Assembly: GCF_029867415.1 (NCBI RefSeq)
Contig: NW_026705150.1
Coordinates: 248,001 to 312,000, forward strand
Reading direction: 5' to 3'
Source of the DNA: Vicia villosa
Taxonomy: Eukaryota > Streptophyta > Magnoliopsida > Fabales > Fabaceae
Length of the DNA: 64,000 bases
Made by a program: the position numbers and the translations under genes. The notes under the pieces were generated by a model. The model was given only the letters and a program-made list of their open reading frames with translations, did no database searches and had not been told where the DNA came from. Below, piece after piece: positions 49,288 to 61,437 of the stretch (position 1 is the stretch's first letter; every line of letters starts with the position of its first letter).

Positions 49288-50424
49288 AGTAGAGCTGGAT
49301 GGTATTTTGGTAAATATTCTTGTTTTCTAATTAAGCTTAGAAATAAATGTCATAGATTTGAAGTTTGTAATCTGTATAGCATTAGGGAGTGTTTTACAAA
49401 GCACCTTCCATTTCTGTTGCAACGGAATGATGATGAGTGACATACTCAATATCATGAAAGTGAAAAAAATGTATAGATATACACAAACGAAATGATTACA
49501 TGGATGTTACAGTTGTAAAAAGTTTTTTAAAAGCCTGCAGCATTTGGGAAGAAATCATATAATATTAAAATAAGCAAACATAAGTGTAGAAAGGGGGTAC
49601 AAGCCATAGGATAGACCTTTGGAGTGTTTGGAAGGAAGATGTGCAAAGGAATTAATTGCTGATATGACGTCAAGCTCTTGTATAAGATAAAGGGCACTGT
49701 TCATCCAGTTGTGAATTAGTACTGGAAGGCTATTATTCAAAAAACTATAACATGAACCTATCCGTGAAGGGGTTAGGTGGGGTTAAAAGTTGAATAATTT
49801 CTGGGAGAAATATGGAAACGTTAGCAATAGGTTGATCATATTATTGTGAATAAAGAAATATTACAGACTGATATATTAGATAAATAAATAAAAAGACGTG
49901 AAGTCATCAGTTTTTTACCATTGCCATTTTGTGACACTCATACTATTGTTGGTTAGGTTGTCACTTTCGTTAGATATTTAGATAAATGATGTTCAGGATG
50001 AATTTACAAAGGCTGTGACATTAGCAGGATACTGTTGTAAAAATTTAAGTGAGTGATAATATTTTAAGGGTTGTAGTTTGTTTAATATTGATATAGAAAA
50101 ACAAAAGCACATTAGTAAGGAAGCTGATATAAATTAAACTAAAAATTTACGACCACATTAGCAAGTACAGGGAGACAAAATAAATTCGAATTACACAGAT
50201 GGGGAAGTTGACAAAATATGTTAAAGGTTATGAACCTTCTAATTACATTTAACAACCCATTAAACCACTTGTTGCAAGTTTAGGCTTGGTAGGTAAAAAG
50301 ACTTCCAAAATGGGATACAAAACATTGTTTATGTAGGTGACAGTGAAGACATGGTTTAGGTCACCGTTTTTTTTCCACGATCGCGTCCTCCGGAGGCATC
50401 CTCTTGACTTTTGCCAAAGGTGTT
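49288..50424. other. 5' flank of the Helitron transposase and junction to the solo LTR
   Basis: No gene recognised from 49288 to about 50250. From about 50250 to 50424 the minus strand carries a short open segment that would join in frame with the segment right of the LTR at 54991 if the LTR were removed. The Helitron 5' end must lie in or near this region but no TC-terminus could be chosen. Confidence 0.4.
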
Positions 50425-53400
50425 TGTCGCTACCGCGAAAATTAACAGAGTCGCCACTAACATATTTATCCTGAAGAGGAAGAGAATGCCAACAAACCAT
50501 AAAACAAAACAAAGGTCTCACGACCAGAGAAAAAGGGTAAGGGAGTCGGTTACGCGAGGGTAAGGTGTTAGCACCCCTCACGCCCATCGTACTCGATGGT
50601 ATCCACGCTAGTGTCTAAATCTATGGGTGTGTAAGCAAACTGCGCTAATCTAGACTAAAATGCATGCAAAATGTAGGGAAAAGAAAATATTATACTCGCA
50701 CGGGCCCTACCCCGCTGCCTACGTATCCTTTTTGAAGAATCGGAGGTACCGTAGCTCGGCTAACTAGTTTCTGTTTGTTTTGTGTTTTTTAGGTGAACGA
50801 GTTACATTCACACCCCGCTGCTCGACCTTTGGAGTCTTACGCTTGGGAATGGAGCGGAAATAACAAGCTCTTAAGAAAAGAAAATCAAAGAGTGTGGTTT
50901 GTGTTTTAAAGAATGCATGAGGAAGGCCTAAGCTAAAGGGGAAAGCTTGCTACCTAATGTTATCATACAAAGGGTACAAGTCTAAACTAAACTAGCAACA
51001 TACGGGAAAAAGGGCGAAAGCAAACAAGTATATCACACAAACGAGCTCCGCTCGTAAAGCAAACAAAACCAACGACATTGGCCGAGTGGTAGAAAAGCGG
51101 TCCTGCCATAGCCAAGGGGAGCGAATCACTCGAGTCAACCAAGCATTAGACCTCGCGAAAATGATCGGGCCATAGACAAGAGGAGCGAGTCCCTCTCAGC
51201 AACCAAGCCGTCACGGATCGTAAAGGAAAACGGTTCGTGCGTACACCGAGCATCAATGTCGAGCAACGCGAGCTATAGGAAATGCGGGGGTCCGACTGCA
51301 TGAACCCTTTTCCTGACATACTCGATAACCAGATCTTGTGCAGGTTCAGAAGCGAGTCACGCGTAGCGTGCGCATACTGAACAGACTCGATGAGACTAGG
51401 TGGGGGTTGTTGCTAACCCTTTCCGCATGCCTTCCACGAGGACTTAACGGAGTGCCATATAGGTCTTATTACACCGTGACTCCCTGCCGCAAAGCACAAA
51501 TATAAACACACCAACAAAAACAGAGCCTCTTTCGAAGTGATAAAATGAAACGGGATCAATACCGAACAGATTATGATCCGTAAAATGCAGCGAAGAAAGC
51601 AAGAAAACTAGGGATCCCGCGAGCGAGCTAGCAAAGGCAAAAGCAAACATGTCAGCACTCCGATTAAAATCCGCGTAAGCAATCAAGAGTCGGCGCGATG
51701 AAAGTAAATCACGCGCCGACGTGTGCATCGGGCACAACGAATACCATACACCTGCAAGGGAAACAGAAATCCGGACAAACAAGCATAATGATAAAGAATG
51801 CGTGTAGAAACGCGAATCAGAGAGAGAGGATAAATGTCGTGTCCCGCAAATAAAGCGGAACACGAGAGCGAGTATCGACCAGAGCCTCCATGTTGCCTTG
51901 CATACTAGCACACACGTTAGAGATAACAAGACACCGCAATCGGAATTGCGTTATTGAATTATAAGCTAAACCGGAAATGGATAACGAAATAGAAAGTGAA
52001 AACATAACAAAAGCAAACAAAAAGAAACTTGGGATAGTATTCAAAAGCAAATCAAATATGTACCCTAAAACTACAGAAGCCAAAACAAGTATTTACATGC
52101 ACAACGGTACACCGAAACGGCGAAACCGGGTAAAAACAGTGAAAACTAAACTCGTCGGAATTAAGCCAAAATTTTATTGCAAGGTTAAAACGTGCTAAAG
52201 AAGTCAAATATGCAATCAGAAATTACAAAATCGGCTCGGAAGCACGACTTTCGGAACAAGTGTAGTAGCGAAAACAGTAAAAAAAGTCGGCCGAAACCGA
52301 AAATAAACTGTGCAAACAGCTCCGAAAATATTATTACGTATGAAAAACATTATTCACATTCGCAAAAACTCATTGTAGATCAAAAGATATGGCCAAATGA
52401 CAAAAAGCCGACACGACGCGCGTAAATAGCAAAACCGAGTCAAACGCGACCAAAACGCGAAACAGAAAAAGGCAGCAGCTCAAATATCATTTATTAGCAT
52501 CCAAACATGTCATGTAATCACTTAGAAACCATCAACAATCAATACCACAAAGCTTAGAATGAGATCTCTTTTTAGAAAGCTAAATTTCATGAATTAGAGG
52601 AAGTGAAGTGTGGTGAAATTGGAATATCAAATTTGCTGCACTATAATAGCCATAAAACAGTCTCTAAAACACGTCAAAGCTCAATGCAAAAATTCATGGT
52701 GATTAGCATAACTGTGCATACATTTGTAAGTGTAAATTTGGTGCACCAAACAAGTTCTCACATAGCAAACAACAAGTAGTACTCAACATTAATCCACATA
52801 TTTTTTGAAGCATTTTTATATGGTAAAACTCAAGTATTAAAACAAACATTGCATTTTCATGAAACAAGTTTCAACCAAACTAGTTTTTTAACACATTTTT
52901 AAACAATCAACAAAATCAAACATTATGAACAAGAAGAATCACCCAACACCTTTTTTATGCAACATATTTAACAACAACAAGCTCCAACAATTAGCACCAC
53001 ATGTTATCAAGTGTTATTCATCAAATTCAACAATTAGTACTCAACAACTCAAGTAAGCAAGAACCAGAATCTACCATTTCTTTCAAATATCATGCTAACA
53101 ATATCAAATAACACCACAAAAAATTTCCAGCATTTAGACACTTGAATTAACATGGTTTCTATGCAAATATCATATCCAACAACAACACTTTAACACCAAT
53201 AATTTCCAGCATTAATACCACATTGAATTAGCATCAAAATATCATCAAAACAACACTAAAACATCACCAAATTTTCCAGCAACTATGTGTTCATATAACC
53301 ATATTTTTATGACTTTTTTGAGGTTCTAAATCCACATCAAGACACCATAAACTTCCAGCAACAATTCACATATTTAAATGATATTATAAAGTTACAAAAT

Positions 53401-54990
53401 CAACATAAAACCATGATTTAGCATCATCAATTAGCAACCACAATAACACCACTCAATATACTACCAATTATAGTCAAAATCACCTCTCACACTCAATTCA
53501 ACAAACATGTTATGTGCTAATTTTTAATTCAAGAGCAACATCAACAATTATTAACACACACCACATTTAAGTTTCACATTTGAATCAATTAAGCAAGATC
53601 AACATGAATCATTCAAACAACAAGCGAGTATTATCATCAATTATCAAAAATCATCCATCGACAATCAAACATCATCATTAATTATTATATTAATTCGGAT
53701 CAAGCAACAAAATCAATGATCTAACAAGATCTGTAGTGAATTTACCGGATCAAGCGACGAGAATGAGATCGGATGAACACAAACGCGAACACGAACGAAA
53801 TCCAAGGTATGAGAGAGGGAGAGTGACGTGCCCTAGCCTTGGGAGAGAGAGAGAGAGAGAGAGAGATTTGAATTTGATGATCAATGAGAGAGGAGATTCT
53901 TCACTCTTGCTTTGATCTTCATTTGTTCTTGAGATTTGATCTTGAATTGATGAAGATTGATGAAGTTTTGTGAGTTTTTGTGGTTTTGATCCAAGAAAAT
54001 TGAGAGAGAATTGAGAGAAAGTGTTTTGATCTTTTGGGTGAAATTGAAGTTATGAGAGAATATGAAGAAAAATAACTTATATAGTGTGAGTGGTGAAATG
54101 TCTAAAGCGCCCTTAATTATCTCTTTTTTAACTCGTTTTCGAGGAAACTCGGTTCGGCTCTGAATTCCGGAACGAAACCAATGCCATTGCGAAGATGACC
54201 AAATTCGTGACTCGTAGCCACGAGAATCGTCTCAATCCGATAAGCGATGAAGAAATTACGCGCGTTTGAATGACGAGAAACGTCGATTCATCTGGCGCTA
54301 CTGTGCAGAATTTTGTGAGTACCGCTCAAAGAACTCGATAAAACTCCATCTTCGGCTCGAAATCTGAACAAGCATGTGTGACTAAGAATCGAAGCTAACA
54401 AAATTTCTGAGAAAATGCCACCGGCATGAACTTCATACGATAAAAATCGAAGAAGTTATGAATTTTCGAACTTGGTGCGACATACCCGAAAACACACTTT
54501 TTACCGAAAGATTACGGCATTCATCAAAATGCTGGGAATTTTCAGTGCATAATTGGTCTTCGGGCCGAACATATGAAATCTCGGGGATGATGATACGAAG
54601 CTCCATTTAAATTTTCGAGCGAATCCGACAAGCGGATTGTGAGATATTTTCTGAGGCCCAAAACCCTACATTCAGCACCATTTTTCATTGTGAAATCTCA
54701 AGTAATTTGCAAATCTGACAACCTTCCTCAAAGAATTGACTTTCGAGCCGAACACGAAAGTTGTAGATATCGTCGAAACAGTCAGGGCCCCACGGGAACC
54801 CAACTCATATCACCTTCTTACTAAGACTTGCGAATTTTCTCGTTTTTTCACTGTTTAAACCATTTTTCACATCGCGCTTCCGTAAAACCTCAAGAACTCT
54901 TTATTTTTTTTCCTTTAATTTCGAACGACAAATTAAACTTCTTGGATAACTTATATCTCAAATAAAGAGGGCAAATTTTGGGGTGCATCA
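50425..54990 (-). repeat. Ogre-type solo LTR, 4.57 kb
   Basis: Minus strand: starts TGATGCACCCCAAAATTTGC at 54990 and ends GGTAGCGACA at 50425, with the U5 signature GGTGCTAACACCTTACCCT and TGGCGACTC close to the end. The flanking five bases are GTGTT (left) and ATGTT (right), 4 of 5 identical, as expected for an old target duplication. No clear primer site follows and no polypurine tract precedes, so this is read as a solo LTR left by LTR-LTR recombination. Contains a (GA)n tract at 53841-53866. The 50.6-52.4 kb part is unusually GC-rich with many CG dinucleotides. Confidence 0.7.
53841..53866. repeat. (GA)n microsatellite
   Basis: About 13 GA units within the solo LTR. Confidence 0.95.
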
Positions 54991-55388
54991 ATGTTACGGG
55001 ATCGGGAATAGGCGTCGATGAGATCTCTCCTTCCTCTTCAATAGAAACCAAAGAGCAATAATTAGCAAGGGAAATTCGGATCACTTTATACTCAGAATCA
55101 TTATATGGAATTCCAGGTTACCGTTTGAGGTTGCAAAAGATCCAACGAAACACCCTCGCCAATGCTCTCCAATTTCTTCAAAAACAAACCTCATAAACTA
55201 CCGATAAAGTATTTAGAAAATAAACAACAGTTGGACATTTTGGGGTCAAGAATGAATACCATTTCAGAATGCGGAGTGGAATCAAGGATTGGAAAAGTCT
55301 GTAGGAAAAGAAAATTTGTTAGCAATCGCCAGGATAGACAATAGAAAGAAATATGTTTTGCTTATCAAGAGATATGTCGACAACCTCT
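54991..55388 (-). other. Flank between two Ogre LTRs with a short open segment
   Basis: The minus strand encodes S-E-Y-K-V-I-R-I-S-L-A-N-Y-C-S-L-V up to the LTR edge. After removal of the solo LTR this continues in frame for about 18 residues to a stop. A TAA lies shortly upstream. No family recognised; possibly decayed retroelement coding. Confidence 0.35.
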
Positions 55389-58300
55389 TAAGATCTTTCC
55401 TATGCATTTAATCCTTTTCTTAAATGATGGTATGATTAAAAAAAAGTAATAAGAGGAAAAACCATAGAGGTGCAAGTGTGCAAAGTGCTTTTTTTTAAAG
55501 TTTTATCTTGATTATTAATGTTTTAGCTCAAAGGTAAAATTATGGTCCAAGTGGACAAAAGGAAGATAACGGAAACATAAACAATGCGTCCAAATGGACA
55601 AAGAAAAAATAGCGGAAGCATAAATAATATATCCAAATGGACAAAGAGAAAATAGCGGAAACATAAATAATATGTCTAAATGGACAAAGAAAAATAGCAG
55701 AAACATAAATAATATGTCCAAATGGACAAAGAAAAAATAGCGGAAACATAAATAATATGTCCAAATGGACAAAGAGAAAATGACATAAACATAAATAATA
55801 CGTCCAAATGGACAAAGAGAAAATAACAGAAACATAAATAATACGTCCAAATGGACAAAAAGAAAATAACAGAAACATAAATAATACGTCCAAATGGACA
55901 AAGAGAAAATAACAGAAACATAAATAATACGTCCAAATGGACAAAGAGAAAATAACATAAACATAAATAATACGTCCAAATGGACAAAGAGAAAATAACA
56001 TAAACATAAATAATACGAATGATAAAATAAAGCATAAAACAAGAAATATAAAGAACAATATAATAAAATGCGGAAATTAAAGTCAATTGTTAGTACGTTA
56101 GCACGCGAATCATCTTGAAGCTAGTCAAGTATATCCACGATGTTAGTGAAGATCGATGGTGAGTGAATGATGATCTCGGATTTAAAGTTAATAAAAATTT
56201 ATCAGAAGCTTGATAGAATCATAGCGACTACACGATAAATTTCTAAAAGTCTTAAATCAACTGCATACAATCTCTGCCATATTTGATCTTTTATTCCAAT
56301 TCGGGACAAAGAAAAAGATAAGAAATAATATCAAATAATATACAAAAATAAACCTGAAATTGTGAAAAATTTACACAATAATAAGAGAGATATTTTGAAA
56401 GTATAATTAGGTTAAGAGAAAATAAAATGACAAAATCTTAAATCTAAAATAAATTAAACCTAATTCTTTTTTTTTTGTTTTTTTTTTTTTATGTTTTTAA
56501 GTTAATTAAAAGCTAATTAAACAAATAATTATACAAATAATTAAACTTAACAAGAAAAATAAATCTAGTTATGTATAAAATTAGTATATAATATATAAAC
56601 CTAATTTAACAAAATAAAATATTTTTTTTCGAATTTTTTGATAGGTTAGAAATAATTAAAAAAAAGCAAATATATACATAATTACTAATTAATTAAGCAA
56701 AATAAATTAACTATGAATAAAAATAAAATATTTTTATGTCAAATATTAGATTATAAAAATATAAACCTAAATCTAAAAGGAAAATATTTTTGGAGTTTTT
56801 TGATTGGTTGAAAATAATTAAAAAGCAATATTTACATAATTACTAATTAATTAAGCAAAATAAATTAATTATGAAAAGAAATAAAATATTTTTATGTTAA
56901 AAATTAAATAAACATTTTATCAACTTAAAACTAAAATTAAAACATTTTTTTTTGAGAAATTGAAAATATGAATAAATATGGAGTTTTTAATTCATGAACT
57001 CCTAACACTACTACATATTAAAAACTACACTGTACTTACTCTATGATGTCCCAAGAGTGGAATAGAGTGATTGAAATTGATTGAAAGTGGCTATTTGAAT
57101 GAGCCTTGATTTTTTACAAGTTTCTTGAAACTTTTGAAAAATATAAAATGCTTAAACTATGGCTTTGGTGTTTGTTGTTGTTCTTTCCCTTTGGCTCCTC
57201 TTTTTTTTTTTGCTCTCTTGAATGAAGAAAATGAAACTCTATTTATAGGCAAAGAGTTTGATCTTGGAGGCCAAGCAAGTGGAAAAAACCATGATTGATT
57301 TTTGTGGAAAAAGAATGGAATATTCTTTTATGCTAGGTTAAAAGCTTAACCATGGTTTAATCACTCAAGTATTATTCTCTCCAATCTTGCAATCTTATCT
57401 TTAAGAATCTTGAATGGTCATTGCTTGCATCACATGAAGCATCTTGGATAATACCTTGAATTATCTCACTTTAATTGAATTTTAAATAAATAAAATTCAA
57501 TAAAAAATGAAATGAAAAATGTCATGAACCATGGATATGTTGTGAATGCCCTTGAACATATGAGAACCAAGATTGAATCACAAAAGAATTGGTCTTTTTG
57601 AAAAAGAATCAAATTTTGGTCATTACTTGTTTCATGCATTTTTCCAAAAAAGGTGAACTTCATCAAGCCATATCTCCCTCAATTTTGATCCTATGAAAGT
57701 GTTCTTGTACTTTTTGGAAAGCCCAAGATGCCCTCTACAAGCCACTTTGGAAGCTTTTTTTGCATTTGGAGAAGTTATCTTAATGATATGGGCTTTGACA
57801 AAAAACAGTTTTTTGTTGACTTTCAAAATGACCTGTAATGTTTTGGCTTATATCTCTTATGCGGAAGCATTTCTTGACCTCGGGCCCAACATCAAAGTTG
57901 TAGAGAATTTAATTTCCTTGAGAACAAGCTTTGATTGGAATTTTTCTGATAAATTATGAGAGAGTTATTGTCGGTCAAAGTTCAGTTGACTTTTAGGTAA
58001 AAAACTCTAATTTTGCAATTTTGAGTTTTGTTGATTTCTGAACTTTACTTGATGAATTATGATAAATCCTTGATCAGTTGATGAATATTACTTCCAATGA
58101 TTGATGTTGACTAAAAATCTTGATTTTTGACTGCAGTTGACTTTTTTTTTATGAACCGCGGTTTTGCGATCTTTCAATGAATCAAGGTCTTCTCCTCCAT
58201 TAAATGACATGAATTGAATATAATGTTGATTTGAAGGCCTTTGAATCATGAGAGAATGATGAACCTCTTGTGGGCCTCAAAACCCTAATTTCTTCAGCTT

Positions 58301-58463
58301 TCTTTTGATCATTCTCCTGTTTTTGACACACAAGCAACAAACTTTTTTTTTTATATTTTTTTGTTATTAAATAAAAATATGCATGATGATAAATGATAAT
58401 GATAATGATCACAATACTTAGAAAAATGATGGGATCTCAGAGGTCAAAAATTGGGGTGCAACA
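55389..58463 (-). repeat. 3' LTR of a non-autonomous Ogre-like element (U5 end missing)
   Basis: Minus strand: starts TGTTGCACCCCAATTTTTGA at 58463, preceded by the purine-rich AAATAGGGGCATC. From 55389 to the end of the window's second copy, the sequence matches 62894 onward at about 7,505 bp offset with few differences. The last roughly 470 bp of U5 present in the right-hand LTR (62426-62893) are missing here, replaced by unrelated sequence at 55388. Carries the 43-bp array. Confidence 0.82.
55540..56020 (-). repeat. 43-bp tandem array in the LTR (left copy)
   Basis: About eleven copies of a 43-bp unit built around CGTCCAAATGGACAAAGAGA followed by AAATAACAGAAACATAAATA. GTCCAAATGGAC in each unit is a near-palindrome. 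Because 43 is not a multiple of three and the unit lacks minus-strand stops, three overlapping 136-175-codon frames appear; they are artefacts. Confidence 0.95.
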
Positions 58464-58819
58464 GATGCCCCTATTTAAGTTTCTTCTATCCGGAGATGTG
58501 AAGATTGGAAATCTTCGTTTCTACGTGATTGAAGAGACTTAAATATATATAAAAACACAATTTTTGAACCTGAGATGCAATGTACTGCTTATGATTATGA
58601 ATGCATATGATTTCCACGAGATGGAAACAGGACACCACAGGGGAGAAGTAAACAGACTCCGTTGGGGAAAAGGTATACGTCATCCCGGAATAGAATCGGA
58701 TCTCACAAAAGAAAGAAACAGTCGACAGAAGCTTTCAGGAGTAAAACGTGAAAGGAACTCTGGATAGGAAATCAATAGAGACGTTCAGAAAGAAAAATCT
58801 CTGGAACCCACATCAGAAA

Positions 58820-59245
58820 TAATTCAAGAGTAAAACATGAATGAATTTGGAAAGGAGTATAAATTGACAGAGGCATTCAAGAGTAAAACATGATTGAACA
58901 TCATCACAAGCAATCAAGACTAAAACATGATTGAATAGTATCAAAAGCAATCAAGAGTAAACCATGATTGGATAACATCATAGGCAATCAAGACTAAAAC
59001 ATGATTGAATAGTATCAAAAGCAATCAAGAGTAAACCATGATTGGATAACATCATAGGCAATCAAGACTAAAACATGATTGAACATCAAAAGAAATCAAG
59101 AGTAAACCATGATTGGATAACATCAAAGGCCATCAAGAGTAAAACATGATTGAGACACCAATCGAGAGTAAAGCACGATCAAATAGCATCGAGAGTAAAA
59201 CATGATCGGATATAAATAAAGATCAATCAAGAGTAAAGCGTGATT
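58820..59245 (+). repeat. 37-bp tandem array near the 3' end of the interior
   Basis: Units of the form GCAATCAAGA(C/G)TAAAACATGATTG plus (A/G)ATA(G/A)(T/C)ATCA repeat about ten to twelve times, with a higher-order alternation of two variants ('GACTAAAACATG' and 'GAGTAAACCATG'). Flanking copies are degenerate. Confidence 0.9.
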
Positions 59246-61176
59246 GAATAATATTAAAGGTTAATGCCAAGTGAGTTGGACTTCGATCTCAAGGTAAGAT
59301 GTTGATAACAACAAGACTTGGAAAAATATAAATGAACATGAATTTGTTTTTATGCATGATGTTAAATTTTTCTATGCATGATGAATGCTCAATGAAATGT
59401 AGTTATTTATGACAACTGAGATTGACTCTTTTGTGAGGCAAGATTGGAGCTTTGATTCCTCAACACGAGAACTCTAAAAAATCCGCTTGGAAAGAAGATG
59501 CTTGAACAAACTTCTTGTCACACTGATAAGTGTATCAAACAAATGATCCTTTGAGAAGGACTGATAAATTGTGCTTGGGGATTGCTGAAGAAGATTGCCC
59601 CTGATTGAATAATTGTTGCAAGTTAACTGATCATGGCTTTAGTTGAACTATGTTGGGGATGAACTGATCATGGATTCAACTCTTGAAATGAATTTTGGGA
59701 AGACTTGCCATAGTATACATCTTGAAGAGGATATTCTGATCAACAAATCTTGATTAAACATATGAACAACAGGATCTTGAAGTAACGTGCCCCTGATAGG
59801 ATCACTGACCAAGTTTCTCGACTGTTTAAACTTCCTAGAAGATGAGTGCTTACTTGCAAATAAAATTTTCATTCAAGAATGGTAATTTTAATGCAATTCT
59901 CAAAACATATTTTTGAAATCAAAGTCACTTTGTAAAGAAAATCGAATCACTGGTCAAAACATAAAGGTTAAGACAATCAACATGAAAGATAAAGCAAAGA
60001 TATGGTATCAACATAAATGATTGGTAAATATCTTGGGAGTCAGCTTACGCAACCTTGTTATAGTATGCTTTCAAAATAAACCTTGCTTCAATTAGGACTT
60101 TTGAAGGTTGTAACATGGTCAGGTTCACGGTTTAAAAAACAAAAGATATAAGGCTCAAAATTTTTGTAACCCACCCCATCTTCGTGATGATCTTCAGTCC
60201 TAAACTCAGTTAATTCAAAATATGCATTCAGGTTCCAAGAGACTTTTGGAATTTTACCTGTTGTAATGATGAGAGATCACAAGCCGAGAAAACATAGAGG
60301 TGGTAGTCACTTCTTCCTTTTGATAGTCACAACATTTTGTGGTTCAAGAATTTATTGACTTCTCTCTATTTTCTTTCTTTTGATATCCCTAACTTTTGCC
60401 TGAACTGTTTATTTTGAAACTTACAGTCAGCGGGATGCCTTAATTTTTGCCTAAGTTATTTTTTGATTTTGACTTAGCAGGCTTTTCGTTGATTTTATTT
60501 TTTGATACTTTTTTTTTGAAAGATAGTGACTACCTTGCTTAATGATTATAATGAACCATCATCAACTTTTGCTTGGCGTCTCAAACATTTCTTTGATGTA
60601 TGCGGAGGAAAGCTTGTGATTAAAATACTTGTTGAAAGGTGTATTGAATGATTCTCTTAAAATAGAATGCACAACCAAATTAACTGGGAACTACCCTGCC
60701 CCGAGTTAAAATGTGGGTTATTTCGTATATAAAGAAACACCAACTTCTAGGCTCAAAGGAGTTGACGAGGGATTAACTTCCTTATTTCTCCAGTGTTTAG
60801 GAATTGAAGCAATGCCTGTACATCGTCAGCAAAGTTTTATTTGAAAGCATACAGTTCAACAACCTGGGTATTTCGTTGTCATAATCCTCCCTCTAATCTT
60901 TGCATAAAACACAAGTTTGATAGAGAAAGCAAAATAGAAAAAAAGTTTTGTAAAAGAAGCATAAACATAGACATAGTATATGAAAATGAATTCAAACATA
61001 CGATGCTCATTTCATTAAAATTAACATTCAGGAATAAACAAAGTTTAAAAGCAAACAATACAACTGAGGAAATGCAAACAGTAGGGAAACATGGCCTAGT
61101 GACTAATCAATGACGAGGATGAACTGTCCTGTCTTGATACACTGGCTTTAGGGAGATAATTGTCTCTGACCCGTTT
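59246..61176. other. Non-coding interior
   Basis: No recognised domain on either strand. A 90-codon plus-strand frame at 60841-61113 has no family features. Confidence 0.5.
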
Positions 61177-61437
61177 TCAGCCATTCTGATTCGGCAAAGG
61201 ATTAGTGACAACATTGGGACCAACATTCTTAAAAGATAACATCTTTGATCTAATCAACTCTTGAACTCTGGCCTTCAAAGGGAAACATCTTTCTAAATCA
61301 TGGCCCGCTGCCCCTTGATGGAAAGGACAATGAAGATCAGACCTAAAACCTTCTGGAAGAGGATTCCGAGGAGGAAGAATCAGCTTGATGGTAGACAGAC
61401 AACTTCGAAGATGGAGACAGACAAGGATAAGTTTCAT
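61177..61437 (-). pseudogene. Ogre-type gag C-terminal remnant
   Basis: Minus-strand 86-codon segment containing LHCPFHQGAAGHDLERCFPL (a C-x3-H-x4-H-x4-C-like zinc motif), L-K-A-R-V-Q-E-L-I and VGPNVVTNPLPNQNG. This matches the region at the end of Ogre gag where 'C-x-F-H-x-G-x-x-G-H-x-x-x-x-C-x-x-L-K-x-x-V-Q-x-L-I' and 'G-P-N-V-x-x-N-P-L-P' are conserved (family knowledge). The rest of gag, and pol, are missing. Confidence 0.75.

Larger units (their letters stand above)
38957..50250 (-). mobile_element. Helitron with decayed Rep-helicase and B3-like cargo
   Basis: Rolling-circle transposon on the minus strand. Evidence: a Rep-helicase pseudogene (49287-43803) and a 3' terminus at 38957 that reads hairpin, TCCCA, CTAA, followed by host T. 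Helitrons end CTRR after a short hairpin and insert between A and T. Between helicase and terminus lie two plus-strand B3-like genes, which would therefore be cargo. The 5' end (TC...) was not identified. The right limit of about 50,250 is only where sequence matching the flank of the solo LTR begins. The other half of the interrupted MITE was not found on the right, so the 5' part may be truncated or rearranged. Confidence 0.6.

Noticed and set aside
51060..51130. TTGGCCGAGTGGTAGAAAAG, resembling the 5' half of tRNA-Leu
   Set aside because: No B box, T arm or acceptor stem follows at the right distance; it is inside the solo LTR.
54890..55084. 64-codon minus frame starting MIRISLAN as a gene
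   Set aside because: Runs across the LTR start at 54990, so the frame is half LTR; only the part right of the LTR is noted as a flank segment.
55515..56086. Three long overlapping minus-strand frames (136-175 codons) rich in Phe, Leu and Tyr, and the same at 63023-63594
   Set aside because: They are by-products of a 43-bp tandem repeat lacking stops on that strand, with no domain; not membrane-protein genes.
58820..59245. Regular repeats that could suggest a CRISPR array
   Set aside because: Units are contiguous with no unique spacers, and the context is a plant retroelement.
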